From: Bacteriovoracaceae bacterium
GTDB lineage: Bacteria; Bdellovibrionota; Bacteriovoracia; Bacteriovoracales; Bacteriovoracaceae
Direction: 5' to 3'
DNA length: 44,243 nt
Assembly (NCBI GenBank): GCA_016784965.1
Contig: JADHTQ010000039.1
Location: forward strand, 1 to 44,243
Below are positions 17,438-25,167 of the stretch, piece after piece. The notes under the pieces are model-generated. The model did not search any database and was not told where the DNA came from. It saw only the letters and a list, made by a program, of their open reading frames with translations. The position numbers and the translations under genes were made by a program. Every line of letters starts with the position of its first letter. The first letter of the stretch is position 1.

Positions 17438-17474
17438 GTACCCATAAATTGTATGGTACAGGAGATGGTACGTC
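17438..17474. promoter_or_regulatory. Repeated ATGGTAC sites upstream of parA
   Basis: An inverted pair, GTACCCATA (17438-17446) and TATGGTAC (17452-17459), forms a stem of 8 pairs with one bulged C. A third copy, ATGGTAC, lies at about 17465-17471, 12 bp from the second. The cluster sits where ParA autoregulation would be expected. Confidence 0.4.
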
Positions 17475-17563
17475 AAAAAACTTTCCTGGATTTATGCATG
17501 GCGGCGACACAAACTATTGAAATTATGTTAATTAGTGGCAAATTTTAAAATAGAGGTTTATTG

Positions 17564-18673
17564 ATGCTTGATTTATTTAATGAAAATGGCCATGACAGCA
17601 ATCTCCCTCCTATAGGCTTAGATGAATTAAGCGATGGCGAGGTAATTGATGAAATATGGAAACTTAAAAGTGAACTTACTGATGAAGTTGTAATCCTGGG
17701 ACATCACTACCAACAAGATGACATTATACAGTTTGCAGATTTTCGTGGAGATTCTCTAGCTCTTGCTAAAAGTGCAGTTGGAATTTCTAAGCCTTATATT
17801 GTGTTTTGTGGTGTACATTTTATGGCCGAGACAGCTGATATAATCACATCACCTAAACAGCAAGTAATCCTGCCCGACTTAAGTGCCGGCTGCTCCATGG
17901 CAGATATGGCCTGTCGACTCGATATAGATAAGGCTTGGGGCTATTTAAAGCAATCAACTGATCAAAACATAATTCCCATCACTTATATCAACTGTTCTGC
18001 CGATTTAAAGTCCTTTGTAGGAGAAAATAGTGGCAGTATCTGTACATCATCAAACGCCAGAAAAATTATTGAGTGGGCATTTTCAAAGGGTGAAAAGCTG
18101 TTGTTTTTTCCAGACCAGCATTTGGGAAGAAATACTTGTTTTGAAATGGGAATTTCTTTGGAAGAGATGGTTATATATGATCCCCACAAAGTAAATGGTG
18201 GACTTACAAAAAAGCAAATCCAAGATGCTAAAGTCATTTTGTGGTACGGATATTGTTCTGTACACCAAGGATTCACAGTTGAGCAAGTGCATGAAATCAA
18301 AAAATCATCTCCAGATACAACTGTAATTGTACACCCTGAATGTACTTTTGATGTGGTTCAAGCCGCTGATCTGAACGGCTCTACAGCATATATTTTAGAT
18401 GTTATCACAAACGCCCCAGCAAAATCGAAGTTTGCAGTGGGAACCGAAATCAACTTGGTCAATAGGTTGGCCCATGAATTTCCAGATAAGGAGATTATCT
18501 CCCTTTCTCCCTATCAGTGTCTTTGTACCACCATGTATAGGGTACGCCCAAGATGGCTTTTGGCCACTTTGCGCTCAATTAAAAAGAATGAACCCATTAA
18601 TGTTATCAAAGTCGACCCCAAGGTGAAAGAGCACTCTCTTGTCGCCCTAGATAGCATGTTGTCAATTTGTTAA
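17564..18673 (+). CDS. nadA: Quinolinate synthase
   Basis: NadA condenses iminoaspartate with dihydroxyacetone phosphate to quinolinate in NAD synthesis, using a [4Fe-4S] cluster. The 369-aa protein has GHHYQQDDIIQFADFRGDSLALAK, the first cluster Cys in FCGVHFMAE, and the later Cys residues in VHPECTFDVV and YQCLCTTMY. The ATG at 17564 (second codon of a longer TTG frame) has GAGG about 8 bases upstream. It is followed after 14 bp by a cysteine desulfurase, a plausible supplier of sulfur for its cluster. No nadB or nadC is in the window. Confidence 0.97.
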   Translation: MLDLFNENGHDSNLPPIGLDELSDGEVIDEIWKLKSELTDEVVILGHHYQQDDIIQFADFRGDSLALAKSAVGISKPYIVFCGVHFMAETADIITSPKQQVILPDLSAGCSMADMACRLDIDKAWGYLKQSTDQNIIPITYINCSADLKSFVGENSGSICTSSNARKIIEWAFSKGEKLLFFPDQHLGRNTCFEMGISLEEMVIYDPHKVNGGLTKKQIQDAKVILWYGYCSVHQGFTVEQVHEIKKSSPDTTVIVHPECTFDVVQAADLNGSTAYILDVITNAPAKSKFAVGTEINLVNRLAHEFPDKEIISLSPYQCLCTTMYRVRPRWLLATLRSIKKNEPINVIKVDPKVKEHSLVALDSMLSIC

Positions 18674-18687
18674 AGATGGAGAACCAG

Positions 18688-19845
18688 ATGATTTATGCTG
18701 ACTATAATGGAAGTGCCCCTCTTTTAGAAGATGTAAAACAATACTTAAAAACCAGAGTGGATAGTTTATACTTTGCTAACCCAAATGCTATCCACTACCT
18801 TGGAGCAAAGACAAAGCTAGCAATGGAAAATGCTCGAGTCGCTATCACTAAAGTTTTAGGTGCCGATAAATCACAGGCCATTTATACTTCTGGTGCAACA
18901 GAAGGAATTAATACCGTATTTCACTCTTTATTGTCAGGTGAGCAGTATAAAGAAAAACCATACATTGTATTATCAGGTATCGAGCACCCTGCAGTTTCAA
19001 GCTGTGCAAAGTACTATGAAAAAAAAGGTTACATTTTAAAAACTATCTCATCCAACAATAACGGAACAGTTGATATTTTAGATCTAAAAAATATTTTAAA
19101 TAAATATAAAAACCATATATCTCTAGTAACCGTTATTGCCGCCAATAATGAGACCGGAGTTATACAACCTTACGAAGAGGTCTCAGCCCTTTGTGAGCAT
19201 TATGAAGTTCCTAATTTGTCTGATACTACTCAACTTATTGGCAAAATTCCTTTTAACTTTAAAAAACTAGGGATGGATTATGCTGTAATGTCGGGACATA
19301 AGTTAGGTGCTCTAACAGGTGCTGGAGTATTACTAGCTAAAGATCCATCGAGAATAAAACCCCTTATTTTAGGGGGTGGACAAGAAAGTAACCTTAGAAG
19401 TGGAACTGGCAATTATCTTGGATTTGAATCTATGGCCATTGCACTTGATTATATTCATAAAAACATGGATAAATGGAGTGAAGTTCAAAAACATCGAATT
19501 AGCTTTGAAAAGCGCCTAAAAGAGAGATTTAGTGAAATTGTAATTCTAGGAGAAGATGCTCCAAGGTTGGCAAACACTTCTTATATCTCATATCCTGGTA
19601 TTCATGGACAAACTGTTCAAATAGAACTTGAATCTCATGATATATTTGTTACTACTTCCTCTGCCTGCTCTGACAACGAACCTATGACCTCATCGGTTCT
19701 TAAGGCGATGAACATAACTGACGATGTAGGTCGTGGTGTTGTCAGGATTAGTATGGGAATAAACTCATCAGCAAGAGACTATGATCAGTTACTAGAAGCT
19801 CTTATAAAGTCTTATCAAAAACTAATGCTTGTTAGACCTTTTTAA
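18688..19845 (+). CDS. Cysteine desulfurase (NifS/IscS-type)
   Basis: A PLP enzyme taking sulfur from cysteine for Fe-S assembly. The 385-aa start at 18688 (MIYADYNGSAP) is chosen because GGAGAA lies 6-8 bases before it; ATGs at 18676 and a TTG at 18667 are upstream alternatives. Landmarks are the aminotransferase class V motif with the PLP lysine in SGHKLGALTGAGVLL, NNETGVIQP, and the active-site Cys in TTSSACSDNEPMTSSVL, a relatively short loop as in NifS-like group I enzymes. It lies immediately after nadA, resembling nadA-nifS pairs known in other bacteria. Confidence 0.95.
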   Translation: MIYADYNGSAPLLEDVKQYLKTRVDSLYFANPNAIHYLGAKTKLAMENARVAITKVLGADKSQAIYTSGATEGINTVFHSLLSGEQYKEKPYIVLSGIEHPAVSSCAKYYEKKGYILKTISSNNNGTVDILDLKNILNKYKNHISLVTVIAANNETGVIQPYEEVSALCEHYEVPNLSDTTQLIGKIPFNFKKLGMDYAVMSGHKLGALTGAGVLLAKDPSRIKPLILGGGQESNLRSGTGNYLGFESMAIALDYIHKNMDKWSEVQKHRISFEKRLKERFSEIVILGEDAPRLANTSYISYPGIHGQTVQIELESHDIFVTTSSACSDNEPMTSSVLKAMNITDDVGRGVVRISMGINSSARDYDQLLEALIKSYQKLMLVRPF

Positions 19846-19908
19846 TAAATTGCCAATAATTCTTACAACTTCTAACAGTGCTTTTGAAAATTTTTCACTC
19901 TAGTCCCA

Positions 19909-19931
19909 AGGTCCAAGGGACATTTTGGGGC
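19909..19931. repeat. Short imperfect inverted repeat downstream of the desulfurase gene
   Basis: GTCCC-AAGGTCCAA-GGGAC has 5-bp complementary arms, and part of its start (TAGTCCCA) resembles the ends of the dispersed repeat at 1117, 38105 and 43778. It lies in the 250-bp gap before 20095 and may be a degenerate copy or a weak hairpin. There is no T-run, so I do not call it a terminator. Confidence 0.35.
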
Positions 19932-20094
19932 GGTATCAAAATTACACTCCTGTTAAATGTAATGATTTCTCAGAGTTATTTTTTTGACAACTTGGCATGG
20001 ATACTGCAACTATACAATCAGACACTTATGAGGCATCAAGGATGATGGATTAAGAAGTGGTCATGAAGACGTTTAAGGATAAGGGGGGGTTGTG

Positions 20095-20412
20095 ATGAGA
20101 CATTCAATGGTTGGTTTGTTATTACTTATCAATACATGGTCTCTTGCACATGCAATCACATCTGTTTCTGGAAGCTGTCCTAATAAATTTATTGGTACAT
20201 TAATTAGGGTGTCTAAATCTCAATCTCCTTTTAATCCATTGGCAAAAATCAACGTTACTCTCAAAGTAGAAAAAGTTATTAAAGGTAGCGTAGACGCACA
20301 AACTGTAAACCTTGATGTGCTAAAACATGGGCCTGTTAAGTTTGTAGATGGCAAGAAATATGAGGTTTCTTATCGTCTGCTGAAGTGGCCCTGCAGTATT
20401 ACTAGTACATAA
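20095..20412 (+). CDS. Small exported protein, possible NTR/TIMP-like OB fold
   Basis: A 105-aa protein starting MRHSMVGLLLL with a signal peptide (about 1-20, SLAHA|I). The ATG at 20095 follows a long AAGGGGGGG ribosome site. The mature part has ISVSGSC-like ends, a KVEKVIKGSV strand and a FVDGKKYEVSY strand; that order and a Cys near each end resemble NTR/TIMP-like OB folds, which I infer weakly. It precedes the metalloprotease by 27 bp and is probably co-transcribed, which would fit a protease-inhibitor-like or accessory role, but this is speculation. Confidence 0.55.
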   Translation: MRHSMVGLLLLINTWSLAHAITSVSGSCPNKFIGTLIRVSKSQSPFNPLAKINVTLKVEKVIKGSVDAQTVNLDVLKHGPVKFVDGKKYEVSYRLLKWPCSITST

Positions 20413-20439
20413 AATATCCTTACTGGAAAGAGGAATTAT

Positions 20440-21222
20440 ATGAACATGAGGTTCAATATTGTTTTGTTATTTGTTATTTTTATTTCTGCTAATGCTCACT
20501 CTTATAGCTTCACAGAAGATTTCAACAGAGGTGTCTTTTGGAGTTCGTTTCCAATTGTTATGAGCAAGTTTATTGCCATAGAGGGAGAAGCTGGGCTCTT
20601 GGAGCGCTTAACCCGTGAGTCAGAACAACAGTGGGAAGATGCTTTAGGCCTTGATATTTGGCACTTTGATAACAATTCAAATTCTGTTAATTTCATTCGA
20701 TGGTCTTATAATTTCGGCGAAGAAACGGGCTATGATCCAAGTGCCACTCTGGCAGTTACTATCAGGTATGCAGAAGGTCGACATATTGTCCGCACTGAAG
20801 TCATTTTAAATGGGGAATTACCACACCTTAGGCAAAACTTTAGCAGCATATTGAAAAAAACTATCTTGCATGAATTAGGTCATACAATAGGACTTGGACA
20901 CACACAAGAGGCAGGAATCATGCAAGCTATGATTGCACAATACAAATATCTAATGCCAGATGATATTGATGGTGGAGTGGCCTTGATCGATGAAACTTTC
21001 AAAAGACAAGGTCAGACTGTGGGGCAATGGAAGTCACAATTTTCGTATTTTGGTGATGATGAAAATAATGATGCAGGAACTTGTGCAACGATTAGATCTA
21101 TTGAAGGTGATGGCCCAACCGGCACTGGACAAGTGGGATTTATTTTTTCTCTTTTATTAGGTGTCTCTTTAACAATGCTTCTTGGAAAAGGAATACAATT
21201 TACTTTTAATGAGATGCCATAG
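20440..21222 (+). CDS. Matrixin-type zinc metalloprotease with C-terminal membrane segment
   Basis: A 260-aa exported protease. Signal peptide about 1-21. The catalytic zinc site HELGHTIGLGH (144-154) is complete, with the Glu base, and is followed by a Met-turn (GIMQAM, about 159-164). The catalytic domain is of metzincin/matrixin M10 type. The C-terminal end, after a GTCATIRSIEGDGPTG linker, has a hydrophobic stretch (VGFIFSLLLGVSLTMLL) and a short polar tail, so the protein is probably anchored, or sorted like GlyGly/MYXO-type C-terminal anchors. Start ATG after AAGAGGA. Its 3' end overlaps the convergent PilZ gene by 17 bp. Substrate unknown. Confidence 0.85.
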   Translation: MNMRFNIVLLFVIFISANAHSYSFTEDFNRGVFWSSFPIVMSKFIAIEGEAGLLERLTRESEQQWEDALGLDIWHFDNNSNSVNFIRWSYNFGEETGYDPSATLAVTIRYAEGRHIVRTEVILNGELPHLRQNFSSILKKTILHELGHTIGLGHTQEAGIMQAMIAQYKYLMPDDIDGGVALIDETFKRQGQTVGQWKSQFSYFGDDENNDAGTCATIRSIEGDGPTGTGQVGFIFSLLLGVSLTMLLGKGIQFTFNEMP

Positions 21223-21940
21223 CTTCTTCTACTAAGTCATGCACTTGGTGAAAATAATCTACCATGTGAATATTCTGGCTAAACTTTCCGCCAATACGAT
21301 AAACAACCTGTTTTCTATGATTTTGAGTAGACACCATTTTTTTTGAATAGATAATTTTAAGCTTTAGGTCTTCAGCGACCTTTTGTTCGTCTATTTCTAT
21401 TATTTTAATCATCGACCCAACTTGAAACACTTTTTGGTCATTGCTTTTAACACAGATTCCAACACCACATGAAGAGATATCAAAGATAAATTCATCCCAT
21501 GTTTTAGATTCCTTGCTTGAATCCTTATTTACTAGTGCAAATTTAATCGAAGGTAGCTTTTCTGGCTTAAAAAAGAGTCTATGAGCACCTCTATTTTCAC
21601 AAACCTTTAATTGTTCAGGGATAGTTGCAACTAAAAAATTTCCCAGGGTCTTTACCATCTTGGTTTTAATTAAGATATTTTTATAGGTGGCAGTTAAGTA
21701 CAAAGTGGATTTATTAGCAAAATTAGAGATATCTTGAATACATTTTGTACTTAAAAATACTGTCTTTGGTGCAACGTTTACTTGCTTAATATTCACTGTG
21801 ACAATATTGCGTTTATCACCTACATTTTGCCAAGCGGTTAAAATTACCTCATTATTGTGCATATCATGGAATAACTGCATTATCTCTGGCAATTCAGAAA
21901 CGGTTCTAAGAGGTGCTTTTAGTGTTTTTTCTATACTCAT
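21206..21940 (-). CDS. PilZ-domain c-di-GMP-binding protein
   Basis: A 244-aa protein ending in a PilZ domain (about residues 125-235). The c-di-GMP signature RGAHR (RxxxR) and DISSCG (DxSxxG) is present, so binding is likely. The N-terminal 120 residues resemble a YcgR-like N-domain. I choose the start at 21940 (MSIEKTL) rather than 22051, because the extra 37 residues are a hydrophobic stretch and a pseudogene copy at 34344-35005 starts at a matching place; neither start has a good ribosome site. The role is c-di-GMP response, perhaps in motility or attachment. Confidence 0.75.
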   Translation of the reverse strand: MSIEKTLKAPLRTVSELPEIMQLFHDMHNNEVILTAWQNVGDKRNIVTVNIKQVNVAPKTVFLSTKCIQDISNFANKSTLYLTATYKNILIKTKMVKTLGNFLVATIPEQLKVCENRGAHRLFFKPEKLPSIKFALVNKDSSKESKTWDEFIFDISSCGVGICVKSNDQKVFQVGSMIKIIEIDEQKVAEDLKLKIIYSKKMVSTQNHRKQVVYRIGGKFSQNIHMVDYFHQVHDLVEEAMASH

Positions 21941-22078
21941 AGTTAGATAGTATCGTAGAGCATTATCCTGTTCAACCAAAGAATTTGAAAAAATATTAAC
22001 TATTGAATTAAAGAATAGGCCCAATAAACCGAAAAAGCTAATAGAAAGCATGTATCCATGGACTTTGGAGGCACACAG

Positions 22079-22546
22079 ATGAGCGATGGAATTTTACCGG
22101 GTCAACAACACTACATTTTCTTTTTACAACTAAATAGACAACTACCGCCCTTCTATCAGGTTATTTCCGAATATCTCTCATGTTGGAATATCAAGTTAAT
22201 TCCAGTATCAAGATCAAGCCTTGCTGAGCTAGATAAAGGGCAGAATAAATATCTATTAACAATAGTTACAGATATGGCCTCTTTAAACAAATATCGCCAA
22301 ATCCAAAAAGAATACTTAAATTTCGCACTGTTAGGTCAAAAATACTGCTTATTTGAAATGACTTCATTTAGTCCAAATTCATTAATTGAAAGGTTGAGAC
22401 GTTTTGATAATTATCATCACTTTCCACTTCCAGTTGAAGTTGAGGCAGCATGTCAAGGCATTGCTAGAAAAGTTTTCAAGGACAGCAAGGTCGTCGAAAA
22501 ATGGCCTGGAGGTAGAAGGGGGAAATTTCCCTTTACAGATCTTTAA
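22079..22546 (+). CDS. Cytoplasmic protein of unknown function
   Basis: A 155-aa protein starting MSDGILPGQQHYIFFLQ. The ATG at 22079 is supported by GGAGG with 7-base spacing; an upstream ATG at 22058 lacks one. It has no signal peptide or membrane segment. The alternating hydrophobic strands and helices (HYIFFLQLNRQ..., KYLLTIVTDM..., NFALLGQKYCLFEM) have the look of a small alpha/beta, receiver-like fold, but the key Asp pattern of a response regulator is not clear. It is divergent from the PilZ gene and might be linked to it functionally. Function unknown. Confidence 0.5.
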   Translation: MSDGILPGQQHYIFFLQLNRQLPPFYQVISEYLSCWNIKLIPVSRSSLAELDKGQNKYLLTIVTDMASLNKYRQIQKEYLNFALLGQKYCLFEMTSFSPNSLIERLRRFDNYHHFPLPVEVEAACQGIARKVFKDSKVVEKWPGGRRGKFPFTDL

Positions 22547-22618
22547 ACAATTCCACAACATTTAAAAGTGTGATACCTTGAACTCTGATTCAATTTACTT
22601 TTTTTGGAAATTTTTAAC

Positions 22619-23332
22619 GTGAATAAGACAACTATCGCCCTCTTAGTGATTGCCATTACTTCAAGCTTCAGCCTCTACTCCAGGGAAGAATTTGGAGCTG
22701 ATCGCTATGCTATGCTTTCAGGTATTAGAGAGTCAAAAGACATTTTAAAGTTTGGCGAGAAAAAATTCGACAGTGATGTCTATATCTACGGCAAAGCACC
22801 TACAAAATTTTTATCAAATAGCTATCTATTCATTCCATCGAGGTCAAAAATATTAAATGTTGCTATGGGAGAAGGAAGAGATGCTGTGTTTTTAGCACGC
22901 AATGGATATAGAGTAGTTGGTATTGATGCCAATCCTAGTTACGTCAAAAAAGCGAAATTTTTGGCCCGGGAATTTGGGGTCAGGTTTGAGAGTATTGCAA
23001 CTTCTACCGTAGAATCTTTTGCTGCAGAGAGTGCAAGTTTTGATGCAATTATTTGCATCAACTATATTGACCGCAATATAAACAACAAACTTGATCGATG
23101 GTTAAGGCCCGGTGGAATCCTAATTATTGAGTCATTTACAGATAATCAAAGAGGGCGCAAGGAATTCCATGGTTACAATGAAAGTTATTTACTTAAGCCA
23201 GGAGAGCTACTCACGATGTTTCCTGGATATAAGGTTTTAAAGTTCGAAGAACCACTCCATTTAAACAAATTTACATCTGGAGTTATTCTAAAAAAACCAG
23301 AAGTTAATACGTTAAAAGGCAAAAACTTGTGA
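22619..23332 (+). CDS. Class I SAM-dependent methyltransferase with N-terminal hydrophobic segment
   Basis: A 237-aa methyltransferase-like protein, TehB-like in flavour. The SAM-binding motif I is ILNVAMGEGRDAVFLARNGYRVVGIDANP (about 78-106), and the acidic end of strand 2 is VVGIDA. A hydrophobic N-terminal stretch (about 1-18, MNKTTIALLVIAITSSF) resembles a signal peptide or membrane anchor, which is odd for a SAM enzyme because the periplasm has no known SAM supply. The GTG at 22619 is preferred, with GGAAA about 8 bases upstream; the TTG at 22604 is the alternative. Its stop overlaps the next start (GTGA), so it is first in a coupled four-gene operon. Confidence 0.75.
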   Translation: MNKTTIALLVIAITSSFSLYSREEFGADRYAMLSGIRESKDILKFGEKKFDSDVYIYGKAPTKFLSNSYLFIPSRSKILNVAMGEGRDAVFLARNGYRVVGIDANPSYVKKAKFLAREFGVRFESIATSTVESFAAESASFDAIICINYIDRNINNKLDRWLRPGGILIIESFTDNQRGRKEFHGYNESYLLKPGELLTMFPGYKVLKFEEPLHLNKFTSGVILKKPEVNTLKGKNL

Positions 23333-24237
23333 ACATAACTTTATTTTATAACAATATAACTGTTTTAGATTACGCTTATTGGGATGAACAAATTGGAGTT
23401 GTAGGAGACAGCCTATCAGTCAATGTTGAATTAGTCGGAAGTGCTGATGAACAAGGCATCCTTTATGATTTTTCTTATGTAAAAAACAATGTAAAAAAAA
23501 TTATTGACCGCGATTGTGATCATCGCTTTATAGTGCCAAAGAATTTGGTTAAATATAATAATCATGAAAATGTAGGCCATTTTAAGGGTGCTTTTGGTAA
23601 GGATAAGACAAAAGTTATTGAGTTTTGGTGTCCATCTCATAGTATATGTGCTCTGCCTGATCAAACTGTAACTCAGCAAAACATAATCGATTACCTAAAG
23701 CAGCGCATATTAGCTGAAATGCCTGAAAATATTATTTCCGTTAATTTGGCTTTTGAAGCCGAAAATTTGTCCGGTGAGAATGTTTACTTTCACTACACCC
23801 ATGGATTAAAGCATCACTTTGGCAATTGCCAAATGCCTTTTCACGGTCATCGCTCTACAATCCGAATTAATAAAAATGGTAAGCGCTGCCAAAAGCTTGA
23901 GAAGAAATTGGCAGAAGAGATCTTCAATAAAAATATTAGATTTACCTATTGGGAAAACGTCGTAAACAAAGAGAACATTATCAAGCAGCTTCAATGCGAC
24001 CTTCCTGTTGGAAGATATGAGCAACTGCCCTGTATTCATGTTAAATACAAAGGTAATCAAGGTGACTTTGAATTAAAGATTAATAAGGCTTCAGAAACAG
24101 TCTATTTTGTTCAAAAAGAAACCACTATTGAGAATCTTACTCAACACTTTCACGAACTAGTGGCAAACCTTACAGATAAAACTGATAAAATTGAAGTAAT
24201 TGGCTTTGAGGGGATAGCAAAAGGAGCGAAAGTTTAA
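23329..24237 (+). CDS. Two-domain 6-pyruvoyl-tetrahydropterin synthase/QueD-like protein
   Basis: A 302-aa protein with two T-fold units of the PTPS/6-carboxytetrahydropterin synthase family. The N-terminal unit has the structural landmarks LVGSADEQGILYDFSYVK and DCDHRF but no HGH zinc motif, so it is probably inactive. The C-terminal unit has H162/H163, C167 and H172/H174 (HFGNCQMPFHGH), the zinc and catalytic positions, then ETTIENLTQHFHELV and VIGFEGIAKGA. Longer proteins of this family occur in proteobacteria; the substrate could be a dihydroneopterin-type compound. It overlaps the methyltransferase (GTGA) and the next gene (TAATG). Queuosine partners are absent. Confidence 0.85.
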   Translation: MNITLFYNNITVLDYAYWDEQIGVVGDSLSVNVELVGSADEQGILYDFSYVKNNVKKIIDRDCDHRFIVPKNLVKYNNHENVGHFKGAFGKDKTKVIEFWCPSHSICALPDQTVTQQNIIDYLKQRILAEMPENIISVNLAFEAENLSGENVYFHYTHGLKHHFGNCQMPFHGHRSTIRINKNGKRCQKLEKKLAEEIFNKNIRFTYWENVVNKENIIKQLQCDLPVGRYEQLPCIHVKYKGNQGDFELKINKASETVYFVQKETTIENLTQHFHELVANLTDKTDKIEVIGFEGIAKGAKV

Positions 24238-25160
24238 TGATGCAAGTTGATAGACGTAACTTTGTTAAATGGGCCTTGAAAGTATTTGCTTCATTGAGCC
24301 TTGCTCGCTTTCTTGGGAACTATAGACTTTTACATGCAGCTACTAAGAATCCAGATCTTGTTGCAGTTAAAGATGGATCTCCGGCCCAAATGTTTGAAAT
24401 TGGGATTAAAGCAATTGGGGGAATGGAGAGCTTTATAAAAAAAGGGCAATCTGTTTTGGTAAAACCTAATATTGGTTGGAATAAATCACCAGGACAAGGA
24501 GCAAATACCAATCCTGACCTCGTAGGAAAAATTGTAGAATTAGCGTACACTGCAGGTGCATCTAAAGTTTTCGTTTTTGATCATACCTGTGAACAAATGA
24601 ATGAGTGCTATGACAGTAGTGGAATTAAAAAAGCTGTTATAAAAAACAAAGGCTTCATGCTGCCAGGTGATGAGGAGGGTCACTATAAAAAAGTGGACAT
24701 TAAAGGTGCTAAAATATTAAAAAAAGCACTTGTTCATAAACAATATTTAGATAGTGATGTCGTAATCAACGTACCAATTTTAAAACACCATATGTCCACC
24801 AGAATGACAGCTTCTTTAAAAAACTTGATGGGAGTCGTATGGGATAGAAGAATATTTCACAGAAAAGGGCTTCACCAAAGTATTGCAGATATTGCCCTTG
24901 TAAAAAAACCTGACCTCACTGTTATTGATGCTTACTTGATTATGGCCGACAATGGCCCCAGAGGACTAACTTCTAGTGACCTTAAGCTTAAAAAAATGCA
25001 GGTTATCTCAACTGATCCGGTGTTGGCCGACACTGCTGCGGCAAAAATTCTTGGCCAAACTCCAGAAGATATTCATTATCTCAATATGGCAAAAGCTCAT
25101 GGAATAGGCCTTATGGACCTTAAAAAGAGCACAATTAAAAAGATTTCCTGTAAAGTATAG
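24237..25160 (+). CDS. Tat-exported DUF362 Fe-S-associated protein
   Basis: A 307-aa DUF362-family protein with a twin-arginine signal (VDRRNFVKW, then a hydrophobic stretch), so it should be exported folded. Family hallmarks visible are VLVKPNIGWNKSPGQGANTNPDLV, VINVPILKHHMSTRMTASLKNLMGV and the acidic metal-site residues around DAYLIMADNGPRG. DUF362 proteins are often encoded beside ferredoxin-like membrane proteins, as here; the next gene starts 7 bp downstream. The reaction is not known. The double ATG at 24237/24240 leaves the exact start unsure by one codon. Confidence 0.88.
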   Translation: MMQVDRRNFVKWALKVFASLSLARFLGNYRLLHAATKNPDLVAVKDGSPAQMFEIGIKAIGGMESFIKKGQSVLVKPNIGWNKSPGQGANTNPDLVGKIVELAYTAGASKVFVFDHTCEQMNECYDSSGIKKAVIKNKGFMLPGDEEGHYKKVDIKGAKILKKALVHKQYLDSDVVINVPILKHHMSTRMTASLKNLMGVVWDRRIFHRKGLHQSIADIALVKKPDLTVIDAYLIMADNGPRGLTSSDLKLKKMQVISTDPVLADTAAAKILGQTPEDIHYLNMAKAHGIGLMDLKKSTIKKISCKV

Positions 25161-25167
25161 ATACAAG

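Noticed and set aside
19909-19931. Terminator after the cysteine desulfurase
   Set aside because: The hairpin has only five paired bases at the ends and no T-run follows.
21941-22051. N-terminal extension of the PilZ protein
   Set aside because: The added 37 residues lack a counterpart in the pseudogene copy and there is no ribosome site; the region is better seen as the divergent promoter spacer.
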